In this document: piece by piece, positions 33,913 through 41,462 of the stretch
Layout of the letters: every line of letters begins with the position of its first letter
Numbering within the stretch: position 1 is the first letter of the stretch
Origin: Butyricicoccus pullicaecorum
GTDB taxonomy: Bacteria; Bacillota; Clostridia; Oscillospirales; Butyricicoccaceae
NCBI GenBank assembly: GCA_018366195.1
Contig: JAGZIN010000010.1
Coordinates: 9,185-73,184 of the forward strand
Direction: 5' to 3'
Length of the DNA: 64,000 nucleotides
Translations under genes and position numbers: made by a program
The notes under the pieces: generated by a model
What the model saw: the letters and a program-made list of their open reading frames with translations, nothing else
Told to the model about the DNA's origin: nothing
Databases searched by the model: none

Positions 33913-34770
33913 ATGAATCTAAAAAAAGCGCTTCCGATTCTGGCGTTGGTGCTGGGACTTGCAGGCGGCGTGCTGCATGGACTGGATTTGGCGTATGGAT
34001 ATAATCAAGCAGGGCTTCCAACTGATGCCCCATGGCTGACAATTTTATATGTGTTGGCGATTGCTGCGGTTCCTATCTGCATGATTTGTGCCCATTCCTA
34101 TCGGCAAACAAGCAACAAATATCAGGCGTTTGAGTCCTATCTTTGTGGAGGCGGCGATTTGCATAAAACAGCAGCGGTTTTATGCGCTGCGGTCTTTGCC
34201 CTGTGCGGTCTGTTTGGGCTTTATATGGCAGCCGTTCATCTAACAGATTTGCCCATGTTCGAGCGGGTGACACTCATTCCCCTTTATTTGCTGGCGCTGC
34301 TGTCGTGCCTTGCTTTTGTGCGTCTCGGCAGCCATGCGGCGATTGGAGGCGTATCAGAGCAGTCTGCCAATCTGATTTTTGTTCCGATTTTTTGGGTGGC
34401 TCTGGACATGGTCAATACCTTTAAGGTCAATGGAAATGCACCCCTCGAAGGACTATTTGTGTTTGAGTTGTTGGCGGCAATGAGCCTTTTGTGTGCACTC
34501 AATGCGTATGCACGTTTTCTGTTTTCGCTGCCGCGCCCAAGACTGCTGGCTGGTCTGGGGGCGCTTGGTGTGGTGTATGGGCTGATTGGTGGGGTTGGCA
34601 CGCTGCTTGCCTATTTCATGGGCAGTGAAAAGGCTGACCTGCTGTTCCTGCCGCGTGCGGGCTGTTATGTGGCGTGTGCCCTATGGTTTGCATATCAGCT
34701 CAGCCGCATGGCTGTTTCAGATGAACCGGAGGGACCTGCACTCCACCGGAAAAAGCAAATCGCACAATAA
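33913..34770 (+). CDS. Unknown polytopic membrane protein
   Basis: 285 aa, not recognised. The start is the ATG at 33913 after AGGAGG. It has seven or eight predicted membrane helices, with a charged loop near residues 60-80 (SYRQTSNKYQAFESYLCGGGDLHKTAA) and a basic C-terminal tail. No catalytic or transporter signature is visible. Its own promoter is likely the extended -10 TGCTATAAT at 33847-33855, and a terminator follows, so it is monocistronic. Nothing in the neighbourhood tells its job. Confidence 0.8.
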   Translation: MNLKKALPILALVLGLAGGVLHGLDLAYGYNQAGLPTDAPWLTILYVLAIAAVPICMICAHSYRQTSNKYQAFESYLCGGGDLHKTAAVLCAAVFALCGLFGLYMAAVHLTDLPMFERVTLIPLYLLALLSCLAFVRLGSHAAIGGVSEQSANLIFVPIFWVALDMVNTFKVNGNAPLEGLFVFELLAAMSLLCALNAYARFLFSLPRPRLLAGLGALGVVYGLIGGVGTLLAYFMGSEKADLLFLPRAGCYVACALWFAYQLSRMAVSDEPEGPALHRKKQIAQ

Positions 34771-34856
34771 AGCAGAGAGCGGTTTGTGAGCCGAACAATA
34801 TAAGGTGTCTGTCCTGGCGCTTGCAGGCTTGGAGGCTTCGCAGGCAAAGGAAAAAA

Positions 34857-34884
34857 CAAAACCCGCTCTTATGAGCGGGTTTTG
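34857..34884 (+). terminator. Terminator before rnhA
   Basis: An 11-bp perfect stem caaaacccgct/agcgggttttg, 86 nt after the membrane protein stop; A and T flanks. Confidence 0.8.
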
Positions 34885-34936
34885 TAGTCATATCAGAGGA
34901 CATACAGTTGTGATGAAATAAGGAGGTTTCTCATTT

Positions 34937-35386
34937 ATGAAACAGGTGACGATTTATACAGACGGTGCGTGCTCCGGAAATCCGGGACCTGGTGGCTGGG
35001 GAGCCATTTTGCAATATGGAACCGCAGAGAAGGAGATTTCAGGAGGAAGTTCGATGACGACCAATAATAAAATGGAGCTTATGGGGGTCATTGCAGCACT
35101 GGAGCTTTTGCGCGAACCTTGTCAGGTGGACTTATATTCGGATTCCAAATATGTGATTGACAGCATTACAAAGGGGTGGGTACAGAGCTGGAAGGCACGC
35201 GGGTGGAAAAAAGCAGATAAGTCTCCTGCGAAGAATATAGAGCTCTGGGAACGACTTTTGGGTCTGCTTGCGGTGCATCAAGTGACCTTTCATTGGGTCA
35301 AAGGGCATGCAGAAAACCCATATAATAACCGCTGTGATGCACTTGCAGTAGCAGAGTGGAAAAAACGCAAGGAAAGCAGCCTGTAA
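34937..35386 (+). CDS. rnhA: Ribonuclease HI
   Basis: 149 aa. It cuts the RNA strand of RNA-DNA hybrids. Active-site residues are in place: Asp in YTDGACSGNPGPGG near 9, Glu in NNKMELMGVIAAL near 47, Asp in YSDSKYVIDS near 70, and the WVKGHAENPYNNRCDALA region with His near 124 and Asp near 135. AAGGAGG precedes the ATG. Length is normal. Confidence 0.96.
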   Translation: MKQVTIYTDGACSGNPGPGGWGAILQYGTAEKEISGGSSMTTNNKMELMGVIAALELLREPCQVDLYSDSKYVIDSITKGWVQSWKARGWKKADKSPAKNIELWERLLGLLAVHQVTFHWVKGHAENPYNNRCDALAVAEWKKRKESSL

Positions 35387-35569
35387 ATTTTGAAGCAGCA
35401 ATTTTGCGCCGACAGAATCCCCATATACAGAGTGCATCTGCTGTTACGTCCCTGTCTATGAGAGCGGTTGTGAATTGCAATTTTGAAAAATATCCTTCCC
35501 TTTTCTGATAATCGTTAAAAATTTATGCAAGTACTGTGAAAATATCCTGCAAAAAAGGCAAATTACCTA

Positions 35570-35598
35570 TTGACGAAAAAGGTTTTTTTGGGTATGAT
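35570..35598 (+). promoter_or_regulatory. Promoter of the PEPCK-like gene
   Basis: TTGACG (35570-35575), 17-nt spacer, TATGAT (35593-35598): a strong housekeeping-type promoter 75 nt before the start. Confidence 0.72.
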
Positions 35599-35673
35599 AA
35601 AATCAGGAATGAATTGTAACACATGATACATACAGGGTAGCCTTGTGTGGCGGTCTGGTAAGGAGGACCTATA

Positions 35674-37545
35674 ATGAATCGATTTTTGAAAAAATTCACA
35701 TGGACGCCTGCACTGGCCGAGGTGCTGGAGGAATGTAAGGGAGTTTCTGTACCAACGACCAAACAGGAACTGTATGAAATGGTCTTTGGTACCGGCCGCT
35801 CGGGTAAATACGATGTCGTTTATGATGTGACTGGTCGTGGTGAAGTTTGCGAAGCCACGGTTGTGCGTGCGAAAAACGGTGTGGTTGTCAACTATCCGGA
35901 AGACTATATGCGCCGCCGTGACCCCGACTGCATGCGTATCGGCGACGATAAGCCGACGGATAAGCCGCGCTTTTCCGATGTTTATGGATATGATTTTGAG
36001 CAGTGCAAGCAGGAAACCTATGAGTGGCTGAAAACACAGGAACTGATTGTTATGCCGTTTAATGCCGGCGGCAACAAGTATGGATATGGCTCGATGCTGA
36101 TTTGCCCGCGCAATGCTGCATTTTTTGCCTATGCAATGGCGAATTTGCAGGGATTTGTTTCTGCGGAGACCTCGGAAGGCTTTGCACCGCGCTCTATCGT
36201 ATATGTAGCCCCGCCCTTCCGTCATACACACTTTCATGGACGTCAGGTTGTTGTACACAACCGGCTGGACGATTGCCATGAAGTATTTGCATACAATCTG
36301 TATCCGGGTCCCTCTGCAAAGAAGGGAGTCTATTCTGTTCTGCTCGATATTGGTGAGCATGAGGATTGGGTCACTGCACACGCTTCCTGCGGACGTCTGG
36401 TAACCCAGTATGATAATGAGCTTGTCATCATGCACGAGGGTGCATCTGGCGGCGGCAAGAGTGAAATGCTTCAGGATATTGCACGGAACGAAGACGGCAG
36501 CGTCCTGCTCTCTACCAATACCATCACGGGTGAAAAAACAATGCTGCAAATTGGCAATACCAGCCATATTGAGCCTGTGTGTGATGATATGGCAACCTGT
36601 TACCCCAGCCTGCAAAATAACAGCGGCAAGCTGGTATTGGTCGATGGTGAGGACGGTTGGTTCCTGCGTATGGACGGTGTCACGCATTATGGCTGTGACC
36701 CAATCTATGAGCGCATCTGCACAGAGCCAGATGAGCCGCTTGTATTCTTTAATATTCAAGGTGTTGTAGGCGCAACCAGCCTGATTTGGGAACATTCTCT
36801 GGATTCCAACGGAAAGCCGTGCCCAAATCCGCGTGCCATTGTTCCGCGTTCTAAGGTGCCGCATATTGTAGATGAGCCGGTTGAGGTGGATATCCGCTCG
36901 TTCGGGACTCGTATGCCACCCTCTACCAGTGAAAATCCGAACTATGGTATCATGGGTATGATGCACTTTATCCCGCCGGCACTGGCTTGGATGTGGCGGC
37001 TGGTTGCACCCCGCGGCTTTAAGAATCCGTCGATTGTTGGCGGCGGAGAGCTTAAGAGTGAGGGTGTCGGCTCCTACTGGCCGTTTGCAACCGGTCTGCG
37101 CGTAAAGCAGGCAAATCTGCTGCTTGAGCAGATTATCAAGTGCCCCAATACCCGTTATGTTCTGATTCCCAATCAGCATATCGGTGTGTATCAGGTGGGC
37201 TTTGCTGCCGAGTGGGTTAGCCGTGAATGGCTTGCCCGTCACAATGGACATATCAAGATGGATAAGCTTGAGCCGGCACGCTGCCCGCTGCTTGGCTACG
37301 CACTCAAGGAAATGGTGATTGAAGGTCAGCCGATTCGTTCCAAGTATCTGCGTACCGAGACACAGGACCGTTTGGGTAAAGAGGGATATGATGCAGGCGC
37401 AAAGATTCTGACCGATTTCTTTGCAAAGGAACTGGATAAGTTCTATACCGATGACCTCGATCCGCTGGGACGTCAAATCATTGAATGTTTCCGAAATGGC
37501 GGAACCATTGAGGATTATTGCAAGATTACACCAATTAAGCTATAA
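35674..37545 (+). CDS. PEP-carboxykinase-like P-loop protein (DUF4914 type)
   Basis: 623 aa. A nucleotide-binding loop HEGASGGGKSEML lies near residue 252, and a block near 195-240 resembles the PEP carboxykinase fold. It does not match canonical GTP or ATP PEP carboxykinases: their kinase loops (PSACGKTN or SGTGKTT) and the GGNSLLGKKC block are absent. I recall this layout as the DUF4914 family, conserved in Clostridia and without known function. Highly conserved-looking blocks are YMRRRDPDCM, PPFRHTHFHGRQVVVHNRLDDCHEV, NPNYGIMGMMHFIPPALAW and YVLIPNQHIGVYQVGF. It has no signal peptide. It is monocistronic with a strong promoter and terminator. Automatic pipelines may call it pckA. Confidence 0.8.
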   Translation: MNRFLKKFTWTPALAEVLEECKGVSVPTTKQELYEMVFGTGRSGKYDVVYDVTGRGEVCEATVVRAKNGVVVNYPEDYMRRRDPDCMRIGDDKPTDKPRFSDVYGYDFEQCKQETYEWLKTQELIVMPFNAGGNKYGYGSMLICPRNAAFFAYAMANLQGFVSAETSEGFAPRSIVYVAPPFRHTHFHGRQVVVHNRLDDCHEVFAYNLYPGPSAKKGVYSVLLDIGEHEDWVTAHASCGRLVTQYDNELVIMHEGASGGGKSEMLQDIARNEDGSVLLSTNTITGEKTMLQIGNTSHIEPVCDDMATCYPSLQNNSGKLVLVDGEDGWFLRMDGVTHYGCDPIYERICTEPDEPLVFFNIQGVVGATSLIWEHSLDSNGKPCPNPRAIVPRSKVPHIVDEPVEVDIRSFGTRMPPSTSENPNYGIMGMMHFIPPALAWMWRLVAPRGFKNPSIVGGGELKSEGVGSYWPFATGLRVKQANLLLEQIIKCPNTRYVLIPNQHIGVYQVGFAAEWVSREWLARHNGHIKMDKLEPARCPLLGYALKEMVIEGQPIRSKYLRTETQDRLGKEGYDAGAKILTDFFAKELDKFYTDDLDPLGRQIIECFRNGGTIEDYCKITPIKL

Positions 37546-37551
37546 AGAAGA

Positions 37552-37587
37552 GCCGGAGCACTCTCATTCGGGGTGCTCCGGTTTTTG
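37552..37587 (+). terminator. Terminator after the PEPCK-like gene
   Basis: Stem ccggagca/tgctccgg with inner ctc/ggg-type pairs, followed by TTTTT, 7 nt after the stop. Confidence 0.85.
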
Positions 37588-37678
37588 ATTTTAATTTACA
37601 GCATCAGATGTAAGTGTTATAATCAACCTAAACGGTCAACAAATGTGAGCGGATTTGAGAAAAGGTGGATTTTTCATT

Positions 37679-38803
37679 ATGATACAGATTATAGATAAAA
37701 CACAGTGCTGTGGCTGTACCGCATGTGAAGCAGTCTGTCCGCAAAGCTGCATTTCTCTGAATCGAGATGCAGAGGGATTTGCGTATCCAATTGTAGATTT
37801 AGATTTATGTATTGGCTGTGATGCGTGTGAGGCGGTTTGCCCGTGCCTGAATCGGATACAGAACCCGCAGGAGCCACAAGCAATGGCGGTTCGGGCAAAG
37901 GATCAGGCGCTTCGGCTGTTCTCCTCCTCTGGCGGCGTATTTTCTTTGCTTGCAAGTGATATGCTGGAACAAGGCGGAGCGGTGTGCGGTGCGGTTTTTG
38001 ATGAAAATTTCATGGTGCGTCACAGCATCGTATGGGAGGAAGCCGGCGTAGAGTCCATGCGTGGTGCGAAATATGTGCAATCCGATTTGAATGATACGTT
38101 TCGACAGATTCGTGATTTGGTCGATGGAGACATGCCAGTCCTGTTTTCGGGCACGCCTTGCCAAACACAGGGATTGCGAAATTATTTGGGAAAAGATGCG
38201 AATCGGGTGCTTACGGTAGCGATTGTCTGCCATGGCGTTCCCTCTCCGACGATTTGGGAGAAAAATTTGCGAGAGCTGGGTGTGGTGACCGATGTGCGTC
38301 TGCGCGATAAGCGTGATAGCTGGAAGCACTATGCAACCAATTATCTGGTGAATGGTGCGGAAATCTTTCGCCCCGTCATGCAGGATCCCTATATGAGAGG
38401 TTTTTTACGGGGGCTGTATCATCGTCCCTCCTGTACCGATTGTCCGGCAAAGACGAGCGGGTACGCGGATTTGACCTTGGGTGATTTTTGGGGTTCGGAA
38501 AAGATTGTGCCGGAATTAGATGATGACAAGGGAACTTCGGTTGTGCTGATTCAAACAGAGAAAGGGCGGCAAGCGCTTCAAAAGCTCGCGGGACGGGTAG
38601 AAAGCAAAGCAGTCTCTTTTGCAGATGCGGTACGCTACAATCCAGCGATCACAACCTCTGCACAGAATCATGCACAGCGCAGAGAAGCGTGGAAGCGGCT
38701 GGAACATGAACCCCTTTCGGTTGTTGTGGAAGATTATACCAAGGAAAGCACAGTAGAACGGCTCAAGGGAATCGCAAGACGAATTCTTGGAAGAAAATCA
38801 TAA
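37679..38803 (+). CDS. FrhB-like iron-sulphur protein (coenzyme F420 hydrogenase/dehydrogenase beta family)
   Basis: 374 aa. The start is the ATG at 37679 after AAGGTGG. Two [4Fe-4S] motifs open the protein: CCGCTACEAVCP near residue 8 and CIGCDACEAVCPC near 41. The FrhB N-domain follows with FSSSGGVFSLLA, then FSGTPCQTQGLRNYL and CHGVPSPTIW, and the C-domain has CTDCPAKTSGYADLTLGDFWG. Clostridia are not known to use F420, so the name is a family label only. The protein probably moves electrons between flavin and ferredoxin. It converges with a ferredoxin gene across a shared terminator. Confidence 0.85.
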   Translation: MIQIIDKTQCCGCTACEAVCPQSCISLNRDAEGFAYPIVDLDLCIGCDACEAVCPCLNRIQNPQEPQAMAVRAKDQALRLFSSSGGVFSLLASDMLEQGGAVCGAVFDENFMVRHSIVWEEAGVESMRGAKYVQSDLNDTFRQIRDLVDGDMPVLFSGTPCQTQGLRNYLGKDANRVLTVAIVCHGVPSPTIWEKNLRELGVVTDVRLRDKRDSWKHYATNYLVNGAEIFRPVMQDPYMRGFLRGLYHRPSCTDCPAKTSGYADLTLGDFWGSEKIVPELDDDKGTSVVLIQTEKGRQALQKLAGRVESKAVSFADAVRYNPAITTSAQNHAQRREAWKRLEHEPLSVVVEDYTKESTVERLKGIARRILGRKS

Positions 38804-38813
38804 AAAGCATGAA

Positions 38814-38843
38814 AAAACCCTTTCGCAAACGCGAAAGGGTTTT
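38814..38843. terminator. Bidirectional terminator, FrhB-like gene / ferredoxin
   Basis: A 13-bp perfect stem aaaaccctttcgc/gcgaaagggtttt with loop aaac, between the two converging genes. Confidence 0.88.
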
Positions 38844-38871
38844 CCATTTTGCAAATTGCAATTAGAACAAA

Positions 38872-39042
38872 TTAGCCCTGAGAAATAGCACCTACCGGGC
38901 AAGTACCAGCGCAAGTACCGCAGTCAACACAAGCGTCAGCGTTGATTACGTACTGGCTGTCACCCTGAGAAATAGCGCCAACCGGGCACTCACCAGCGCA
39001 GGAACCGCAGCTGATGCAAGCGTCAGAAATTACGTATGCCAT
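38872..39042 (-). CDS. 2[4Fe-4S] ferredoxin
   Basis: 56 aa, a clostridial ferredoxin. Two motifs C..C..C...CP are present: CISCGSCAGECP and CVDCGTCAGTCP. It carries low-potential electrons for pyruvate:ferredoxin oxidoreductase, hydrogenase and the Bcd-Etf complex. The ATG at 39042 follows GGAGGT. The two halves are nearly identical, also in DNA: 38876-38915 and 38963-39002 form an 87-nt-spaced repeat. It runs against the fork but probably from a strong promoter (39076-39103). Confidence 0.95.
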   Translation of the reverse strand: MAYVISDACISCGSCAGECPVGAISQGDSQYVINADACVDCGTCAGTCPVGAISQG

Positions 39043-39075
39043 TAGGATTGCACCTCCAATTCAAATTACATCTTT

Positions 39076-39103
39076 ATTTTATCATAAGTTAAAAAAAAGG
39101 CAA
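39076..39103 (-). promoter_or_regulatory. Candidate ferredoxin promoter
   Basis: On the minus strand TTGCCT (39098-39103), 16-nt spacer, TAAAAT (39076-39081), 34 nt before the start. Confidence 0.55.
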
Positions 39104-39301
39104 GTGTTTTGCGCAATGTTAGCCGCATACAACTTATAAAGAGACAAAAAGTTATAAAATCTGCTGTTTTTTGTGTTGAGAAATGGGGCATACTCAAAAG
39201 AGTGTTTCGGAAAATAAAAAATATAAAAAACAGAGAAAAAAAGAGATAATAAAAGAAAAAAAGAGAATTCACTCGCATAAGTGGGTATCATCTTTTATAA
39301 A

Positions 39302-39382
39302 GGTCAGAAAAGGTCAAAAATTTCTCTTGCAATTTTTGAACAAAGGGATATAATAAGAATCACAAGGTCAGGAAAGGTCAGA
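39302..39382 (+). promoter_or_regulatory. ctsR operon promoter with two CtsR operators
   Basis: Operator 1 is GGTCAGAAAAGGTCAAA (39302-39318) and operator 2 is GGTCAGGAAAGGTCAGA (39366-39382). Both fit the CtsR heptad direct repeat (A/G)GTCAAAnAn(A/G)GTCAAA with few changes. Between them lies the promoter TTGCAA (39327-39332), 16-nt spacer, TATAAT (39349-39354). One operator is upstream of the -35 and the other at about +5 to +21, so CtsR can repress its own operon. Confidence 0.85.
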
Positions 39383-39422
39383 GAGTAGAAAGAGAAACCT
39401 GACGGGCAAAATCGAGGTGTGA

Positions 39423-39878
39423 ATGATGAAGATGTCAGATAGTATTGCAGCTTTTATTATGGATTGCCTGTCTGATGGCGGCGGTGTTGCAGAATTGCAG
39501 CGGCGCGGGCTGGCAGAGCGGTTCTCCTGTGTACCCAGTCAAATCAATTATGTCATAGAAACACGCTTTACACCTGAGCATGGATATTTGGTAGAATCCA
39601 GACGAGGCGGCGGCGGATATATTCGCATTGTGCGTGTGCAGGACAATAAGCAGCGCATGCTGCTGGAGGCAGCGCGTGCGGTTGGCGGACAGATGAGCCA
39701 AAACGAAGCGGCAAGAATGATTCGTTCTTTTATGTCGATTGGATTGCTCACACCGCGCGAGGGGGCACTCCTGATGGGTGCCTGCTCGGACGGTGCGCTT
39801 TCAGAGGTTTGTGAAGCGGACATCGACCGCCTGCGCGCATCAATCTTTCGATGCGCAATCATGGGAATTACGACATAA
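39423..39878 (+). CDS. ctsR: Transcriptional repressor CtsR
   Basis: 151 aa. The heat-shock repressor of clp genes in Firmicutes, a winged helix-turn-helix protein. It has SDSIAAFIMDCL at the start, the DNA-binding helix FSCVPSQINYVIETRFTPEHGY, and the glycine-rich wing RRGGGGYIRI near residue 60, which senses heat. Two adjacent ATG codons (39423, 39426) are possible after GAGGTG. First gene of the ctsR-mcsA-mcsB-clpC operon. Confidence 0.95.
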   Translation: MMKMSDSIAAFIMDCLSDGGGVAELQRRGLAERFSCVPSQINYVIETRFTPEHGYLVESRRGGGGYIRIVRVQDNKQRMLLEAARAVGGQMSQNEAARMIRSFMSIGLLTPREGALLMGACSDGALSEVCEADIDRLRASIFRCAIMGITT

Positions 39879-39916
39879 ATCTATTGTTTATATGAAATAA
39901 AAGGAGTTGACCGTTT

Positions 39917-40429
39917 ATGTTGTGTCAGAATTGTAATCGGAATGAAGCGACCATGTATTGGAAACAGACCATCAATGGTCAAACAAAAGAAATGCACCTA
40001 TGTCCGGAATGTGCGGGCAAGTTGGGACAAAATTTCCAGAATCCCTTTGAAAAATGGTTTGGTGACCCGTTTTTTACGCAGCCATCGCTGTTTAGTGTGC
40101 CGTTTGGTCAGGTTTCCCAGTTGGGAGGCGGACGCCGCTGTCCGACCTGCGGTATGACAGAATCGGAATTGCAGCGTACCGGACGTGTGGGCTGTGCAGA
40201 CTGCTATCAGACCTTTGAGGAGCTTTTAACGCCGTATATCCGCAAGCTGCAGGGAACTACCGCACATGTGGGAGCGGCTCCCAGTCCGCAAACTCCGGAA
40301 CAGCCGGTCAAGAATCAGACAGCGGTGCTCAGAAGCAAGCTCGAGGACGCAATCAAGCAGGAAAATTATGAGGAAGCCGCACAGCTTCGTGATGAAATTC
40401 GTCGATTGGAGGGACAGAATCATGCGTGA
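39917..40429 (+). CDS. mcsA: McsA, activator of the McsB arginine kinase
   Basis: 170 aa. Four zinc-type cysteine pairs: CQNC near residue 3, CPEC near 29, CPTC near 75 and CADC near 95. A C-terminal UVR motif follows (LRSKLEDAIKQENYEEAAQLRDEIRRLE). It acts as cofactor of McsB in marking CtsR and damaged proteins. It overlaps mcsB by 8 nt. Confidence 0.93.
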   Translation: MLCQNCNRNEATMYWKQTINGQTKEMHLCPECAGKLGQNFQNPFEKWFGDPFFTQPSLFSVPFGQVSQLGGGRRCPTCGMTESELQRTGRVGCADCYQTFEELLTPYIRKLQGTTAHVGAAPSPQTPEQPVKNQTAVLRSKLEDAIKQENYEEAAQLRDEIRRLEGQNHA

Positions 40430-41429
40430 ATTTTCGATTCAAGGTGGATTTACAGGACTTGCGGCATCAACACGTGTGCGTTTGGCACGCAATGTAAAAG
40501 GGTATCCCTATCGCAATTTGACACCCGGACAGTTGGACGAAATTGCGCATCAGGTTTGGGACGCTTTGCAGACTGCCCCTGCTGTTTCGGAAGGATTGCA
40601 CATGACTGATGTGCGTGCGGGCAGTCGGGAAGCGATGCAGCTGATTGAGAAGCATATGATTTCCCCTGAATTTGCACGGCGCGGCGGAAAGCTGATTGCC
40701 TCTGCAAATGGAGATATCTCCATTATGCTGGGGGAAGAAGACCATATCCGACTTCAGGTACTTGGCGCAGGATTGTGCCCTAAGGAGTGCATGCAGACCG
40801 CACGACGGATTGCAGAGCTGATTGGCACACGGGTTGCCTTTGATTACAGCGATCGACTTGGTTATTTGACTGCTTGTCCATCAAATTTGGGTACAGCACT
40901 TCGCGTATCAGTGATGCTGCATCTGCCGATTTTGACCGAGTCCGGAGCGGTTGAGCGTATGATTGCATGGGCGGCGCGTCAAGGGTTTGCAGTACGCGGT
41001 GCCTACGGAGAAGGCAGCAGCGCTGCCGGTGGATTCTATCAGCTGTCAAACCAGATTACACTCGGTCTGAGTGAAGATGCGATTGTAGAAAAGCTGATTT
41101 CGGCTGCAACCGAAGTCATTGATCAGGAAAAGAGAGCAAGGGAACAGCTGCGCACCGCCAACGGAGATGCATTGTTTGACCGAATCGCACGTTCGGCAGC
41201 TATTTTGCGTCATGCACGTTTGCTCCCGTCAGAGGAAGCTGCAAGCTGTATTTCTGATGTACTAGTTGGACTGCAAATGGGATATTTGTCCGGCATTGAC
41301 GCGCAGACGCTGATAGAGGCGGAACAGGATACCAGACCCGCACTGATGGAAGGCGAGCCGAGCGCAAGAGATCGAATCCGTGCAGAGCGCTTGCGCCGAG
41401 ATACCGTGGCATTACAAGTTACAGAATAA
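40422..41429 (+). CDS. mcsB: Protein arginine kinase McsB
   Basis: 335 aa. It phosphorylates protein arginines as a degradation tag read by ClpC. The start is the ATG at 40422 after GGAGGG. It has the guanido-kinase fold with STRVRLARNVKGYPY near residue 16, GEEDHIRLQ near 104 (the HIR nucleotide-binding motif), and CPSNLGTALRVSVMLHLP near 150. The C-terminal phosphoarginine-binding region is present. Confidence 0.95.
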   Translation: MREFSIQGGFTGLAASTRVRLARNVKGYPYRNLTPGQLDEIAHQVWDALQTAPAVSEGLHMTDVRAGSREAMQLIEKHMISPEFARRGGKLIASANGDISIMLGEEDHIRLQVLGAGLCPKECMQTARRIAELIGTRVAFDYSDRLGYLTACPSNLGTALRVSVMLHLPILTESGAVERMIAWAARQGFAVRGAYGEGSSAAGGFYQLSNQITLGLSEDAIVEKLISAATEVIDQEKRAREQLRTANGDALFDRIARSAAILRHARLLPSEEAASCISDVLVGLQMGYLSGIDAQTLIEAEQDTRPALMEGEPSARDRIRAERLRRDTVALQVTE

Positions 41430-41462
41430 GAGTTTTGTTTCTCCCAGAAAGGAGTGTTATTT

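Noticed and set aside
35563..37476. A 637-codon antisense frame over the PEPCK-like gene
   Set aside because: It is the mirror of a gene with strong codon bias. The sense strand has promoter, binding site, P-loop and terminator.
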